A stretch of 64,000 bases of DNA, taken from Alphaproteobacteria bacterium (GTDB lineage Bacteria > Pseudomonadota > Alphaproteobacteria > DSM-16000 > Inquilinaceae). Shown here one piece after another: positions 44,359 to 56,000 of the stretch. Below the pieces are notes generated by a model. The model saw only the letters and a list, made by a program, of their open reading frames with translations. It was not told the DNA's origin and did not search any database. The stretch lies in contig JANQIX010000055.1 in the NCBI GenBank assembly GCA_028281925.1, positions 1 through 64,000 of the forward strand, read 5' to 3'. Numbering within the stretch: the first letter of the stretch is position 1; each line of letters starts with the position of its first letter. A program made the translations under genes and the position numbers.

Positions 44359-45348
44359 TCACCTGCCGGTCTGATAGGCCAGACGCAGCACGTCGAACAG
44401 ATCCAGGATCCGCGCGACGTAGTGATCGCGCACCACGAAACGGCCGGCGGTGCCGGTCAGCTCGCGCTCCAGCGCGTCGACCATACGGTTCAGCCGGCGG
44501 CGGTGAATGCCCAAGCGCCGCTGCAACGGATCGGTCAGCACGCCAGAGAACGCCGTCAGCATCGCCGCGATCCCCATCAGGCTGCCGGTGACCCCGGCGA
44601 CGAACGCGGCGGAAGCCGAGACCGGAAGCATGCCGTACCAGAGGCTGCCGGCCGCCGCACCCAGGGGAAAGCTGGAGACGGCCAGGGTCTGCGAGGCCGC
44701 GTTCGCGATCGCCGGGCCCAGAGACAGCATGCCCGGCGTCAACTGCTTGAAGGCGATGGCCCCGACGCCGGCGGAGATCAGAGCGTTGGCCAGGTCCGCC
44801 GCGGCCACCCGCGTGGTGGCATAGGACGACAGCGTTTCCGTCAGCCACTGCCTGAAGTCGGGGTCTTCGGCCCGGCGGCCGATTTCCATCAGGGCGCGGG
44901 TCAGCTCCTCATCCACACGCGGATCGGTGAAGATCGCCTCAGCCAAGGCGTCACGCTCGAAGCTGCGGCTCGGCTGCTGATAGGGCAGCTCCAGGAACTC
45001 GGTCATAAGCCGCCATTCCACCTCGCGCCCGACGGCTGAGGTGAAGAACAGGCGCCGCGATCCGAGCCAGCGTCCGGCGCGCTTCATGCCGACCGCACGC
45101 GCACCGGAGCCGGCAAGCTGCACCGTCAGATGCGGGACCGCCAGCGCGAGGTTGGCCGGGGCGCGCAGCAGGTCCCACCCGGCGGCGCGGCTATGCAGCT
45201 CCATCGCGGCAGACAGGGAAAAGGTGCGGTCGATGAAGGTGTCGACGCGAGCACGACGGGCGTCGATGTAGCGGTCCGTCGCGTCGGCCACCACGGCTTC
45301 CGCCAATTCTCTGTTCATGGACGCCAGCGTGCGGCTGTCCTCGCCCAT
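44359..45348 (-). CDS. DUF6635-like membrane protein
   Basis: The 329-residue protein has an N-terminal soluble part with YIDARRARVDTFIDRTFSLS and GWDLLRAPANLALAVP, which I associate with DUF6635. A central hydrophobic part (LISAGVGAIAFKQL, SASAAFVAGVTGSLMGIAAML) and a basic C-terminus (RRLGIHRRRLNRMV) follow. The start at 45348 has a GGAA site 6 bases upstream; ATG 45372 in frame has none. Function unknown. It precedes the halohydrin dehalogenase-like gene by 39 bases. Confidence 0.65.
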   Translation of the reverse strand: MGEDSRTLASMNRELAEAVVADATDRYIDARRARVDTFIDRTFSLSAAMELHSRAAGWDLLRAPANLALAVPHLTVQLAGSGARAVGMKRAGRWLGSRRLFFTSAVGREVEWRLMTEFLELPYQQPSRSFERDALAEAIFTDPRVDEELTRALMEIGRRAEDPDFRQWLTETLSSYATTRVAAADLANALISAGVGAIAFKQLTPGMLSLGPAIANAASQTLAVSSFPLGAAAGSLWYGMLPVSASAAFVAGVTGSLMGIAAMLTAFSGVLTDPLQRRLGIHRRRLNRMVDALERELTGTAGRFVVRDHYVARILDLFDVLRLAYQTGR

Positions 45349-45419
45349 CTCAAGTTCCGCTGGTTGTGCCATCGATCATGGGGGTTGAAAACATCCCCCT
45401 AGAGATGGTGGCGGGCCGA

Positions 45420-46136
45420 TCACACCCCAAGGGTGTCCGTTGCGTCCGCCGTCAGGTGTTGTACGGCGCCAAAGCCCACCGGTTGGCCGCCATACTCCTG
45501 CATGGCGTCGATCAGGCAGCGCCAGAGATAGGCGGCGGACGCGCTGTCGGCCAGCAGGTGCAGGGCCGGGCAGGTGCCGATATCGTCGCGGATGATCACG
45601 GCGCTCGTGCGCGCGACCGACGTCTGCGCAATGATGAGATCGGGGAAGGACTTCGGCCGCAGATCGACGCCGCACAGCTTGGCCATCATCTCCGCACCAC
45701 GGTCGCCCAGCACCCGGTACCACAGATGGCTGTCTCGCCGCGGCACCGGAAAGCACAGGCGACCGTCGTCCTGCCAGGCACCGTTAAGGCGATCGATGGC
45801 CGTGCTGTCGCCAGTCGGTGGCGGCAGGATCAGGGCTTCGCCAGGCGCCAACCTGGCCACCAGGACACCATCACCCTGGCGGTAGGCACGATTGCTGGCC
45901 TCGCCGATCTGCAGACCCCGCTCAGCCAGCCAGGCGATCGCATCCGCGCCCTTGAAGCCGGTGCGCGGCAGCCCGGACAGATCGGCCAAGCCCAGGGTTC
46001 GCGCGGCCTCTGCTTCCGCCTCCGGCGCGGCGCCGAAATCGGCAGCGACCGTGGCGTCGCCCAGGGTGTCGAAACGGGCACCGGCATCCGCGAGCGCGCG
46101 GTGGGCAAACGGGCGGCGCAGCGCTGCAGTCGTCAT
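45420..46136 (-). CDS. Sarcosine oxidase gamma-subunit-like protein
   Basis: The 238-residue protein resembles SoxG, the gamma subunit of heterotetrameric sarcosine oxidase and a GcvT-related fold: LGLADLSGLPRTGFKGADAIAWL, GEALILPPP, RRDSHLWYRVLGDRGAEMMAKLCGVDLRP and VARTSAVIIRDD. Sarcosine oxidase needs SoxB, SoxD and SoxA, none of which is in the window. The protein may serve a distant complex or a related folate-binding role. No ribosome site is evident at 46136. Confidence 0.75.
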   Translation of the reverse strand: MTTAALRRPFAHRALADAGARFDTLGDATVAADFGAAPEAEAEAARTLGLADLSGLPRTGFKGADAIAWLAERGLQIGEASNRAYRQGDGVLVARLAPGEALILPPPTGDSTAIDRLNGAWQDDGRLCFPVPRRDSHLWYRVLGDRGAEMMAKLCGVDLRPKSFPDLIIAQTSVARTSAVIIRDDIGTCPALHLLADSASAAYLWRCLIDAMQEYGGQPVGFGAVQHLTADATDTLGV

Positions 46137-46226
46137 AGTCGGTCCCGGATTAGTGGTCAGTCTTCACGGCGGTCGGCCCCACCGTATACTGGAGCGGCCC
46201 GACCAACCACAACGAAGGGCCTCTCG

Positions 46227-46982
46227 ATGCGCTCCGGCAACCCCGTCCTCAACGCCAACACCTTCAGAAACGCCGAAGCGGCCGGTGACGGCGCCATGAC
46301 GCTGTCGGGTACGATCAACAAGACCGGCATCCTGTTCGCGCTGTTGCTGGCCACCGCCGGATACATCTGGTGGCAGATGTCCGACGCGCTCATGGCCGCG
46401 GACACCGCCCGGGTGCAGACCCTCCATATCATCGCCGGCATCGCGGCCGTTGTCGGTTTCGTGCTGGCGCTGGTGACGGCGTTTGCCAAGCGCTGGGTGG
46501 CAGTCACCGCACCAGTCTATGCGCTGGCGCAAGGCTTCTTCCTCGGCGCCACTTCCCTGTCGTTCGAGCAGGCGTATCCAGGCATCGTGGTCCAGGCCGT
46601 GGGCCTGACATTCTGCGTCTTCTTCACGCTGCTGGTGGCCTACAAGACCGGCATCATCAAAGCGACGGAGAACTTCCGGCTGGGCGTGTTCGCGGCGACC
46701 AGCGGTGTCGCGCTGTTCTATCTGATCAGCATCGTGTTGCGGCTGTTCGGCGTCGGCGGCACCTGGATGCACGACAGCGGCCCCATGGGCATCCTGATCA
46801 GCCTGGTGATCGTCGCCATCGCGGCCCTGAACCTGGTGCTGGATTTCGACTTCATCGAAACCGGGGTGGAGGATCAGGCGCCGAAATACATGGAATGGTA
46901 TGGCGCATTCGGCCTGATGGTGACGCTGGTCTGGCTCTATCTGGAGATCTTGCGCTTGCTCGCCAAGCTGCGCAGCCGGTAG
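46227..46982 (+). CDS. Bax inhibitor-1/YccA-family membrane protein
   Basis: The 251-residue protein has seven hydrophobic segments and the opening RSGNPVLNANTF, typical of the bacterial BI-1/YccA (TMBIM) subgroup. Other signature blocks are ALAQGFFLGATSLSFEQAYPG and ALNLVLDFDFIETGVEDQAPKYMEW, whose acidic residues correspond to the proton/calcium-sensing pair of the family. GAAGGG precedes the ATG at 46227. It ends at a strong hairpin shared with the convergent giant gene. Confidence 0.88.
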   Translation: MRSGNPVLNANTFRNAEAAGDGAMTLSGTINKTGILFALLLATAGYIWWQMSDALMAADTARVQTLHIIAGIAAVVGFVLALVTAFAKRWVAVTAPVYALAQGFFLGATSLSFEQAYPGIVVQAVGLTFCVFFTLLVAYKTGIIKATENFRLGVFAATSGVALFYLISIVLRLFGVGGTWMHDSGPMGILISLVIVAIAALNLVLDFDFIETGVEDQAPKYMEWYGAFGLMVTLVWLYLEILRLLAKLRSR

Positions 46983-47001
46983 CGGAAGCGCCAAAGAAAG
47001 A

Positions 47002-47024
47002 GGGCGGCACCGTCGGTGCCGCCC
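47002..47024. terminator. Bidirectional intrinsic terminator
   Basis: GGGCGGCACC (47002-47011) and GGTGCCGCCC (47015-47024) form a perfect ten-base stem with a three-base loop between two convergent genes. On the minus strand the stem is followed by TCTTTCTTT, a good U-rich tail for the giant gene. On the plus strand only CTT follows. Confidence 0.75.
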
Positions 47025-47060
47025 CTTCAGGCTCAGGTCCGCCCGCAAGCGGGATTGGGA

Positions 47061-50000
47061 TCAGGCGAACAGGTTGTCGTCGTCGATCTGGAAGAGCGAG
47101 ACGGTGCTGCTCTCCTCGAACGACACGGCCAGCAGCGCTTCGCCGGTCGGGCTGTCGTCGGCCGCGATGAAGGCCAGCCCCTCCGGTGCAACATCGCCGT
47201 CCGCGCGCGTATTGATGTACTGCACGAAGTCCGGGCTGTTCGGATCGGTGATGTCGTAGACCATCACGCCGCCGACCCGCTCCAGCCCAACGAAGGCGAA
47301 GGTGCTGTCGCCGATCTCGCCCACGACCACGCCCTCCGGCTCTGGCCCCTTGTTGTCGGACCGGTTGTCGAAGTCGCCGGCCACGCCTTCGTCGTTGAAG
47401 AGGGCCGGGTCGAGCTGGGTCGCAACGATGCTCTCGAAGTCGTCGCCGCTGTCGTAGACCAGGTTGCCGCTGTCGTCCCAGATCGAGAAGGACCGCGCCC
47501 CGTAGGCGAACAGTTCGTCGAAGTCGCCGTCACCGTCGGTGTCACCGTCGATGTTGGAGACTTGCAGCCGGCCGAGGTCTCCCTCCTGCTGCAGGTCGGC
47601 AGCGTTCGGGAAGGCGGTCGGATCGAGCGTCAGGTCTTCGATCCGTTCGTCCTCATCCCGGGCGTCGCCCTCGTTCGCCGTCACGAAATAGGTCTGGCCG
47701 TCGGCCTCGTAAGAGGCGATGGCATCCGGCATATACATGCCGACCACCGGTGCGGTGTCGATGAAGATGCCGTTGTCGCGGTCGCTGGTGTCGAGCCCCT
47801 GGCCCGGCAGGCTGTGGTCCTTCACGCCCAGCGGCAGGATGTCGGTGACGGTGGCCGTGGCGATATCCACCACCGCGACGGCGTTGTTCTCCTGCAGGGT
47901 GACGAAGGCCGTCGTGCCGTCGGGCGACACGGCGATGTATTCCGGCTCCAGATCCTCCGCGACCGTCTTGCCGGGGAAGATGCGCACGCCGGCGTCGCGC
48001 AGTGCGTCTTCCTGGCCGTTGAACGCGGTGAAGTCAGCCGTCGTGACGGTGGCGCTGCCGACGCCGCCGCTGATGTCGATGATGTCGATCGAGCCTTCCG
48101 GATCCACGCCACCGTCGGCCTCACCCTCAATGGCAACCAGAACCGTCATGCCGTCCGGCGTGAAGGTCACCATGTCGGGCAGTGAGCCGACGGTCACCGC
48201 GTTCAGGAAGGTGCCGTCGGCATCGAAGAAGGCGACACGACCCGGATCGGTCTCCGGATCCGCCGACACCGCCACAGCCACGATGCCGTCCTTCACGGCG
48301 ACACTGGTCACGCTGTCGGCCGTGAAGCCGGCGATGGCCGCGGGTACGTCGATGAAGAACGCGAACGTCGGGTTCGTCGGATCGCTGATGTCCAGCACAT
48401 CCAGTCCGTCGCCGGTGGTCACGAACATGCGCTGCGTGCCCGGATCGTGGGCGACGATCTCAGCACCCGAGGTGGTCGCGCGGCCCAGGAACTGCAGCGT
48501 GATCTCTTCCGTCGCTTCCGGCGGGACCGGGATCTCTACGTCGTCGAACTTCAGGATCTCGGTGTTGACGATCGTCGTGACGTGGCCATTGTCGACACGG
48601 GTCAGCGTGACAACACCATCGGTCTGGTCGAAGACGAAGTCTTCCTGGTTGCCCGAGACGACCGCCGTATCGATGCCCTCGCCGCCGTCCAGGAAGTCGT
48701 AGCTGTTGCCGCTGATAAGCGTGTCGTCACCGCCACGGCCGAACAGCCCATCATCGCCCTTGCCGCCGTCCAGCACGTTGTCGCCGTCGTCGCCGTAGAT
48801 GACGTCGTCCTCGTCGGTGCCGATGACGTTCTCGAAGTTGCTGAGCTTGTCCGTCTCCTGCTTCGGCCGGCCGCGGTATCCGCCGAACCAGTCGAAGATG
48901 TCGTCCAGGTCACCGGACAGCCAGGACCAGAAGCCGCCGTTGCTGCTGCGAGCCATCAGGCTGCCCGTTCCGGCCTCCAGGTCCACCTCGACCGGGCCGC
49001 GCCGGTCGCTGTAGTCGACGGTATCGATGCCTTGATTGCCGTCCAGGTCGTCATTGCCCTCGGCACCGGAGATCAGGTCGTTGCCCAGGCCGCCGTCGAT
49101 CTTGTTCTTCCAGCGGTCGCCCTTGATGTGATCATCGAAGTCCGAGCCGATGATGTTCTCGATGCTGTTCAGCCAGTCGCGCTCGATGCCGGAGCCGGTA
49201 TCGGTCGTGGCCCTGTCCCGATCCAGTTCCACATGGACGCCGAACTGGCTGTCTTCGAACGACGCGGTGTCGTTGCCGAGGCTGCCGAACAGGTGATCGT
49301 TGCCGGCACCGCCCAGCATCAGGTCATTGCCGAAGCCGCCATAGAGCTTGTCGTTGCCGTCGCCACCCTTCTGCGTGTCGTCGCCGAAATTGCCGTACAG
49401 CTTGTCATTGCCGTCGCCGCCGGATTGGAAGTCGTCACCCAGACCGCCGATGATGCGGTCCTTGCCGGCCCCGCCGAACTGCCAGTCGTCGCCGCGGCCG
49501 CCATCCAGCAGGTCGTTGCCGTCGCCGCCCTTCTGCACATCGTCCCCGCCGCGGCCGAACAGCCTGTCGTTGCCGCCCTCGCCGATCTGAAGGTCGGCGA
49601 AGTTGCTGCCGAAGAAGCGGTCGCGGCCGTCGTCGCCGATCTGGATCCGGTTGAAGCCGTCGACGACCTCATCGTCCCGGAATTCCAGGTTCTGGATGCG
49701 CGTGTCCTCTTCGACCGGCGTATCCGCGTCGTCGAAGGGCGTGCCGCCGCCGATCGGATGATTGTCGCCCAGGAACTCGGCCAGCGCATCCTGCTCGGTC
49801 CCCGGCGCGGCGAAGTCGAAATCGCCCGGCTCGCTCAACTCGTCCGGCAGGTCGACGCGATTGAAGAACTCCGGATCGGCGGCTTCGAATTCCGGATACG
49901 GGTAACCGTCACCACCGCCGACCAGGAAGTTCAGCGTAACCACGCGGATCGGTTCATCGCTGACGACCATGCCGTGTGTGACGATCGTTTTGATGAAGTT

Positions 50001-53000
50001 GCCGTCTTCATCGACAATCGCGACGTTCTGCACACGCTCGCCCGCCGGCAGGCTCGCATCGAAGCTGTAGGAGATGCCACCGACCTGTGCGAACTGGCCG
50101 GGCGTGTTGCCGGGGCCGGTTGCGGCAACCGCGTGCTCCAGCACCTGCTTCAGCTGCTCGGGCGTCAGGGTTACCAACGTAAGAGAGTTGTTGAAGCGCA
50201 GCGAGTTGTCGATGTCGAGCTGGGAGATCTGGCCTTCCAGCTTGCCCGAAAGCGGGTTGTCCTGCGGCGGCAGCGGCTCGCCGGTGGTGCCGTCGATCTC
50301 ACCGATCGGGGCGCGGATGCCGCCGCCGTTCTTCAGCGAGACCAAGACCTCGGAGTCGAACTCTTGGGCGGCCGCCAGATTGGCGTCGGCGGTCAGGTTG
50401 CCGAAATTCGTCTCTTCCGTCCGCACGCTGCCGCGTTCGCCGTTCAGATAGACGTCGGTCTCGCCGATGACATTGCCGTCCTGCGCGATGACGACGCTTT
50501 CCACGGCGTCCGTCAGCTTCTCGACCTCCGCACCCTTGGTGCCTTCGGCGAACGGATCTTCGCTGCCCCAGATGGCGGCGACGTTCTCATCCGTCGTGGC
50601 AATCGGGCCGTTCTTCGTCAGGTCCAGATCGTTGACGTCGTCGACCGGGTTGCCATCCGCACCGACCAGGACGCCGTTCTCGTCGAAATCGACCGTCAGC
50701 TGGCCGACATAGGAGTATTCGCCGTTCGTGCTGACGATCAGGGTGGGGTCGCCGTTGGCATCGGTGGTGACGATCGGATAGGTGTCGTTCGCCGTGTCGC
50801 CTGGCCGCAAGGTGTCATCCGGGTTGGCCAGAACCGTGTCCGACCCGCCAGCAATGATGACGTCCACACCGTCCAACAGGCCGGCCAGCTCAGTCTCCAG
50901 CGCGATTTGCTGCAGGTGGCTGACCAGGATGATCTTATTGATGCCGTCGTTCGTCATGGCATCGATGACCGGCTGAAGCACGGCGGCCAGTGCGGCCATG
51001 TCATTAACGCCGCCGGTCGTCTCCACCGTGCCCGTGGGGGACGAGATCGACTGGAGCAGCTGCGTGGTGGCCCCCACGACGCCTATGATCTCGCCGTTCA
51101 CGTCGACGGTCGTCGCCTGGGCGATCTTCGGCACGCCGGTGTTGCCGGCCGCCGATTCCGCCGGTCCGGTCGCGAAGGCCGTGTTGGGCAGGATGTCGCT
51201 GGTGAATAGGTTGCCCAGATCGCCATCGCCAGAGAAATCGAGATTGGCGCTGAGATAGGGGAACTGGGCGCCAACCCACCGGTCGCCCGCCGGCCCGGCC
51301 GGATCGCGGAAGTCTTCCTCAATCGCGGTCTCGAAGGCGTCGCTGCCGTTGTCGAATTCGTGGTTGCCGATGGCCGAGGCGTCGAAGCCGATCACGTTCA
51401 TGATCGAGATGTCGACCCGGCCGCCGCCCTCACGCAGGCTATCGTATTCGGTGGTGTTGAACAGCGTGTTGTAGGTGTCGTTGAAGATGCCGCCGTCGCG
51501 GAACGTCGCGCGGTCGCCGGCTGCGTTGAAGAACGGGCCGGGGATGTAGTTGTCGCCCGCCGACAGGATGATGGTGTTTTCCTGATCCTCCAGCGCATCG
51601 ACGATGGCCGCGAAGTTCGGCGCGCGGTCTAGCGCGTCGACACCGCCTTCCAGGTCCGACGCGTGCAGGATTTGCAACGTGAATTTCCCCGACTGTTCCG
51701 GCAGGACGGTGTCTTGGCGGAACGTCAGGTTCTGGATCCGATCGTCAAGCGCAGGGCCGGTGTCCGCCTCGTTGTAGGCGACCCCACCATTGTCCGGGTT
51801 GAAGTTGTCGTTCAGGTATTCGGCCAGAGCGTCCTGTTCCGACCCGTCGTCCGCGAAGGTGGCGGCGCCGGTGACGACGCCGTCCTCAACGCCATCGGCA
51901 TCGAGGTCCTGAAGGTCCACCCGGTTCGGGTTGGACAGGTTCGACAGGATCTCGTCGCCCGCGTCGGCCAGGAAGTCCAGTGTCACGATGCGGAACGTCT
52001 CGTTGGCATCGCCGACAATCTGGCCGTCGCGAACGATCTCGGCGATCAGCTGGTCGTTCTCGTCGAAGATGCCTGCGTTCTGCACGCGCTCGCCGGGCGT
52101 TGCGATATTGCCGCTCGCATCATAGGTCTGCGCCGTTTGCGTCTCGTCGAACGAGAACTTCAGACCCGAGATCTGCGGGAACCCGCCCGAGACACCGGTC
52201 GGCAGCGCACTGACCGCACCCTCCAGGAACGCCTTCAACTCGGCCTTGGTGATGTCCAGCAGGGTCAGGCCGTTGTTGAAGGCCAGCACGGTCTGGACGT
52301 CGTTCTGGCTGATGCCGCCTTCAGGCTTGACCACGTTGCCGTTCTCGTCGAGGACCGGGGAGTTCGGCACGCGCTCGGCTTCGGTGCCACCGGCGGGGAC
52401 CACGATCTCGCCGATATTGGCGCGAATGCCACCGCCATTCTTGATGGAGACGAGAACCGGATCGCCGAGCCCCTGATCGGCTATGATCTGGTTGGCATAG
52501 ACGAGGTTGGCATCGGCCGTGAGGTTGCCGAGGTTGGTTTCCTGGGTACGGACACCGTCCGGATCGTCGGCCGTGAAGGTCCCCGACCGGTTGCCGTTCA
52601 GGAAGACATCCGACACGCCGAAGACATTGCTTTCCGTGGCGACGATCTGCGCCTGGATCGCGTCGGTGATCGCGTCGACCTCCGGGTCGACCAGGCCTTC
52701 CGCGCCGAGGTCGGCCACGCCCTGGTCGTCGGTCGCATAAGCGCCCGACACCGTCTCATCGTAGCTCCCCGGAATGAGGTTGCCGTCCGCGTCGAAGTCG
52801 ATGACGAGGCGGCCGACATACTTGTAGTTCGCGTCGGTGTTCACGACCGCGGTGGTGGTGCCGCCGGCATTGGTCACGAAGAGAGGATACTGGCCCTGGT
52901 CGCTGTCACCGGCGCGGATGCGGTCATTGTCGTCGAACAGGCGGGTGTTCGAGCCGCCGGCAACGATGATGTCGACGTCCGTCAGGCGCTCGGCCAGCGC

Positions 53001-56000
53001 AAGCTCGATGGAAATCTGCTGCATATGCGACAGCAGCACCACTTTGTTCAGGCTCGGATTGGCGGCCAGCAGCGCGTCTACTTCAAGCTGGATCACGGCC
53101 GCCAGCGCGTCGAGCTGTGTATCCGTCGGGTTCGAGTCGAAGTCCTCGGGGAAGATGCCGATGTCGCTGCCCGCGCTTGAAATCGTGTCGATGGTCGGGA
53201 CGGTCGCGCCGACGATGCCGATCAGTTCGCCGTTGACATCCGACACCGATGATGAGGTGACGACGTTCTGCAGCGTCGCGGTGTCCTGACCCCCAGCGAC
53301 CTCGAGCGGTGCCAGGTTCGGGTCCGTCGAGAAACCGAGATTGGCTGACAGGTAGGGGAAGAGCGCGCCCTGGAAGTCCTGACCGTCGAGCGCCGTGCCG
53401 GAAAGCGCCGAGAAGTCTCCGGGTGCAGAGCCGTCGATCAGCCCCGCCAGGAAGGCGGTGCCCAGGTCGAATTCGTGATTGCCCAGGGCCGCCGCCTGCA
53501 GGCCGAGCTCGTTCTGGATCTGGATGTCGGCGATACCCGCGGAGCCGAACACCGCCTGGGAGGCATCGAAGAAGAGGCCCGGAATGATCACGTCGCCCGA
53601 CGACAGGGTCAGCGTGTTGTCCGCGACCCCGTCATTGGCGAGGTCCTCCATGCGCAACGCATTCAGGACCGCGGAGAGGTTGTCGATGTTGTCGATGGTC
53701 GCCGCATTCGCCTCCTGATCGGTGAAGTGCAGCAGTTCAAGCGTGAAGACGTCCGGCGAGAAGTCGAGCAGCGCGACGACCGGGTCATGGTCCGACGCGC
53801 GCGCGTCGTTGGCCACGAACTCGGAATTGGTGTGGACGATGTCGATCTCGGCGTGGTTGCGCAGGCTGTCGCTGACCAGGATGTGGTCCAGCTGCTGGCT
53901 GTTGCCCTGGAAGATGAACGAATAGCGCTCGTCTGCGTCCGGGATATCGTTGACCAGGTTGGTGAGGCCGGCGCTCTCCAGGTCGGTCACCGGCGAGATG
54001 AACTCGAATTCGTTCAGGTCGCCCAGCACGACGACATTGGCGTTGGCGTCCGCCGTCAGCTTGTCGCTGACAAACGTCTGCACCGCGTTCGACTGGGTTT
54101 GCCGCTCGTCCAGCGAGCCGTTGACGGTGACGTCTTCCTGGCGCGCCGCGAAATCCTGCTCGATGCCCAGGATCGGGGCGCTGCCACCCTTGGACGAGAA
54201 GTGGTTGTTGACGACCGTGACGGTCTCGCCATTGAACTCGAAATCCGCAACCAGCGGCAGGCGGGCGCCTTCGAAGGCTTCGCCCGAACCCTGGCCGCCG
54301 ATGGTCTGGACCGAGCTTGCGTCCAGCGTCACGCGGGCGTCGTTGTAGAGGAAGGCGGTGCGGATGTTGCCGCCCGGCTGGCCGCCGCTCGTCTCGTCGC
54401 CGATGAAGGTGTTGTCGATGAACGAGTAGGTCGGGCCGCCCGCCGCGACGATCGCATCGATCAGCGTCTGCAGCGTGACGTCTGCCGCGGTGACGCCGTT
54501 GATCTCGGCACCGGTGTTGTCCTGCACTTCCTGCAGGCCGATAATGTCGGGCGCGTTCAGATTGTTGACGATCTGGTTCGCGATTTCAGCAAACCGGCCG
54601 TCGCCCACATCGTCGTCGACATCATCCAGGCCGTCATCGGTCAGGGCCGGGTCTTCGACGATCGGGTCGAGGTTCAGCACGTTGTAGCTGGCGACCGTCA
54701 GCTTCTCGCCCGTCCCGACCAGAGCGGTCGTCTCTTGGGTCAGGCCGTTGTCGACGACCTGCGACGTGAAGTCGACGGTCGGGATGATCTCGAAATTGCC
54801 GAAGCCGTAGCCGACCACGCCGGTCACATCGCCCAGCTGGTCGCCGACATTCACGCTCGGAATGCTGAAGCCCGAGATGGTGAAGTCCGTGTCGATCTGG
54901 ATCTTCTCGGGGTTGAAGTCGTCGGGTGAGATGTTCAGCGTGCCGCGGCTCGAGACGCCGCTGGCATTGGCACCGCCGTTGGCAACGGCGAAGATCTCGC
55001 CGAACTGGTTGGTGCCATTGACCACTACCAGATCCTCGGCGGTGACCAGCATGCCCTCAAGGCTTTCGAAGAAGTCGATGCCGTCGTTCACCGGGTCATA
55101 GATCGCGAACGCATCGTCATCGATGTTCGCGTCCGGCGGCGTGCGCCCCGACGTCCCGATGATCTGCGGCGTCACGGTGCCGAGAGAGGTCGGCAGGGTG
55201 GAGATCGTCACGTTGGTGAGCTGGGTCGTCGGCAGGTTGCGGGTGTCCGTGTCGCCAGGGAAGACCTCGGAAACCGTGCCCTGAACCTGGACGGAGTCGC
55301 CGACGGAGACGGTGGGCGACGAAACGGCGACGAAGATGCCATCCGAGGTGCCGATGTCGCCGTCACCGGTCGGGTCCTGCATGTAGAAGCCGTTGGTGTC
55401 GACGGCCGTGACGACGCCCTGAGTCGTGACGACGCCGCCGTCGATGTTGTCCGTGTCGGCCGGCAGAGTGGCAAAGAAATCGACGACCGTCTGGCTGCCC
55501 AGCACGAAGGGCGATACCTGGCTTGCGCCCTGAATGTCGTAGATTGGCGTGATCACGACGACGGTGTCATCGTCCTGGATCGTGCCGTCGGCCACCGCGT
55601 CGATGATGGTTACGCCGCCGGTCGGATTGAACAGGGTCACGGTGAAGGTCTCGTTCGGCTCCACGTCGGTGTCGCCGGAGACCCCAATCGTAATCGTCTG
55701 CGTGGCTTCGCCGTCGGCGAAGTTCACCGTTCCGCTGGGCAGCGTGCCGCCGAAATCGGCCGCATCGGCGTCGCCCGACACCGCGTAGCTCACGCTCGCC
55801 GCACCACTGGTATCGCCGGCGCGCGTCACGGTGAAGGTGAAGTCGGTGGTGCCGGCATCGCCTTCGTTCTGGACCGCGTTGTCGGGCTCGATGGCAAAGG
55901 TGGCGGTCGGCGCCGGGCCGAGGATCGGGTTGACCGTGCCGAAGGTGTCGGAGCCCGCCGTCGGATCCAGATTGAAGATGGCCGTCCCGACATTCGTGCC

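Noticed and set aside
48700..49650. Closely spaced DNA repeats that could be mistaken for a CRISPR or satellite array
   Set aside because: They encode the GGxGxD calcium-binding nonapeptides of the RTX block in one frame; unit length and spacers do not fit CRISPR.
48447..51209. A 920-codon plus-strand frame opposite the giant nuclease gene
   Set aside because: It mirrors the RTX and nucleotidase coding sequence, shows monotonous Val/Ala/Asp-rich composition and has no domain motifs or ribosome site.
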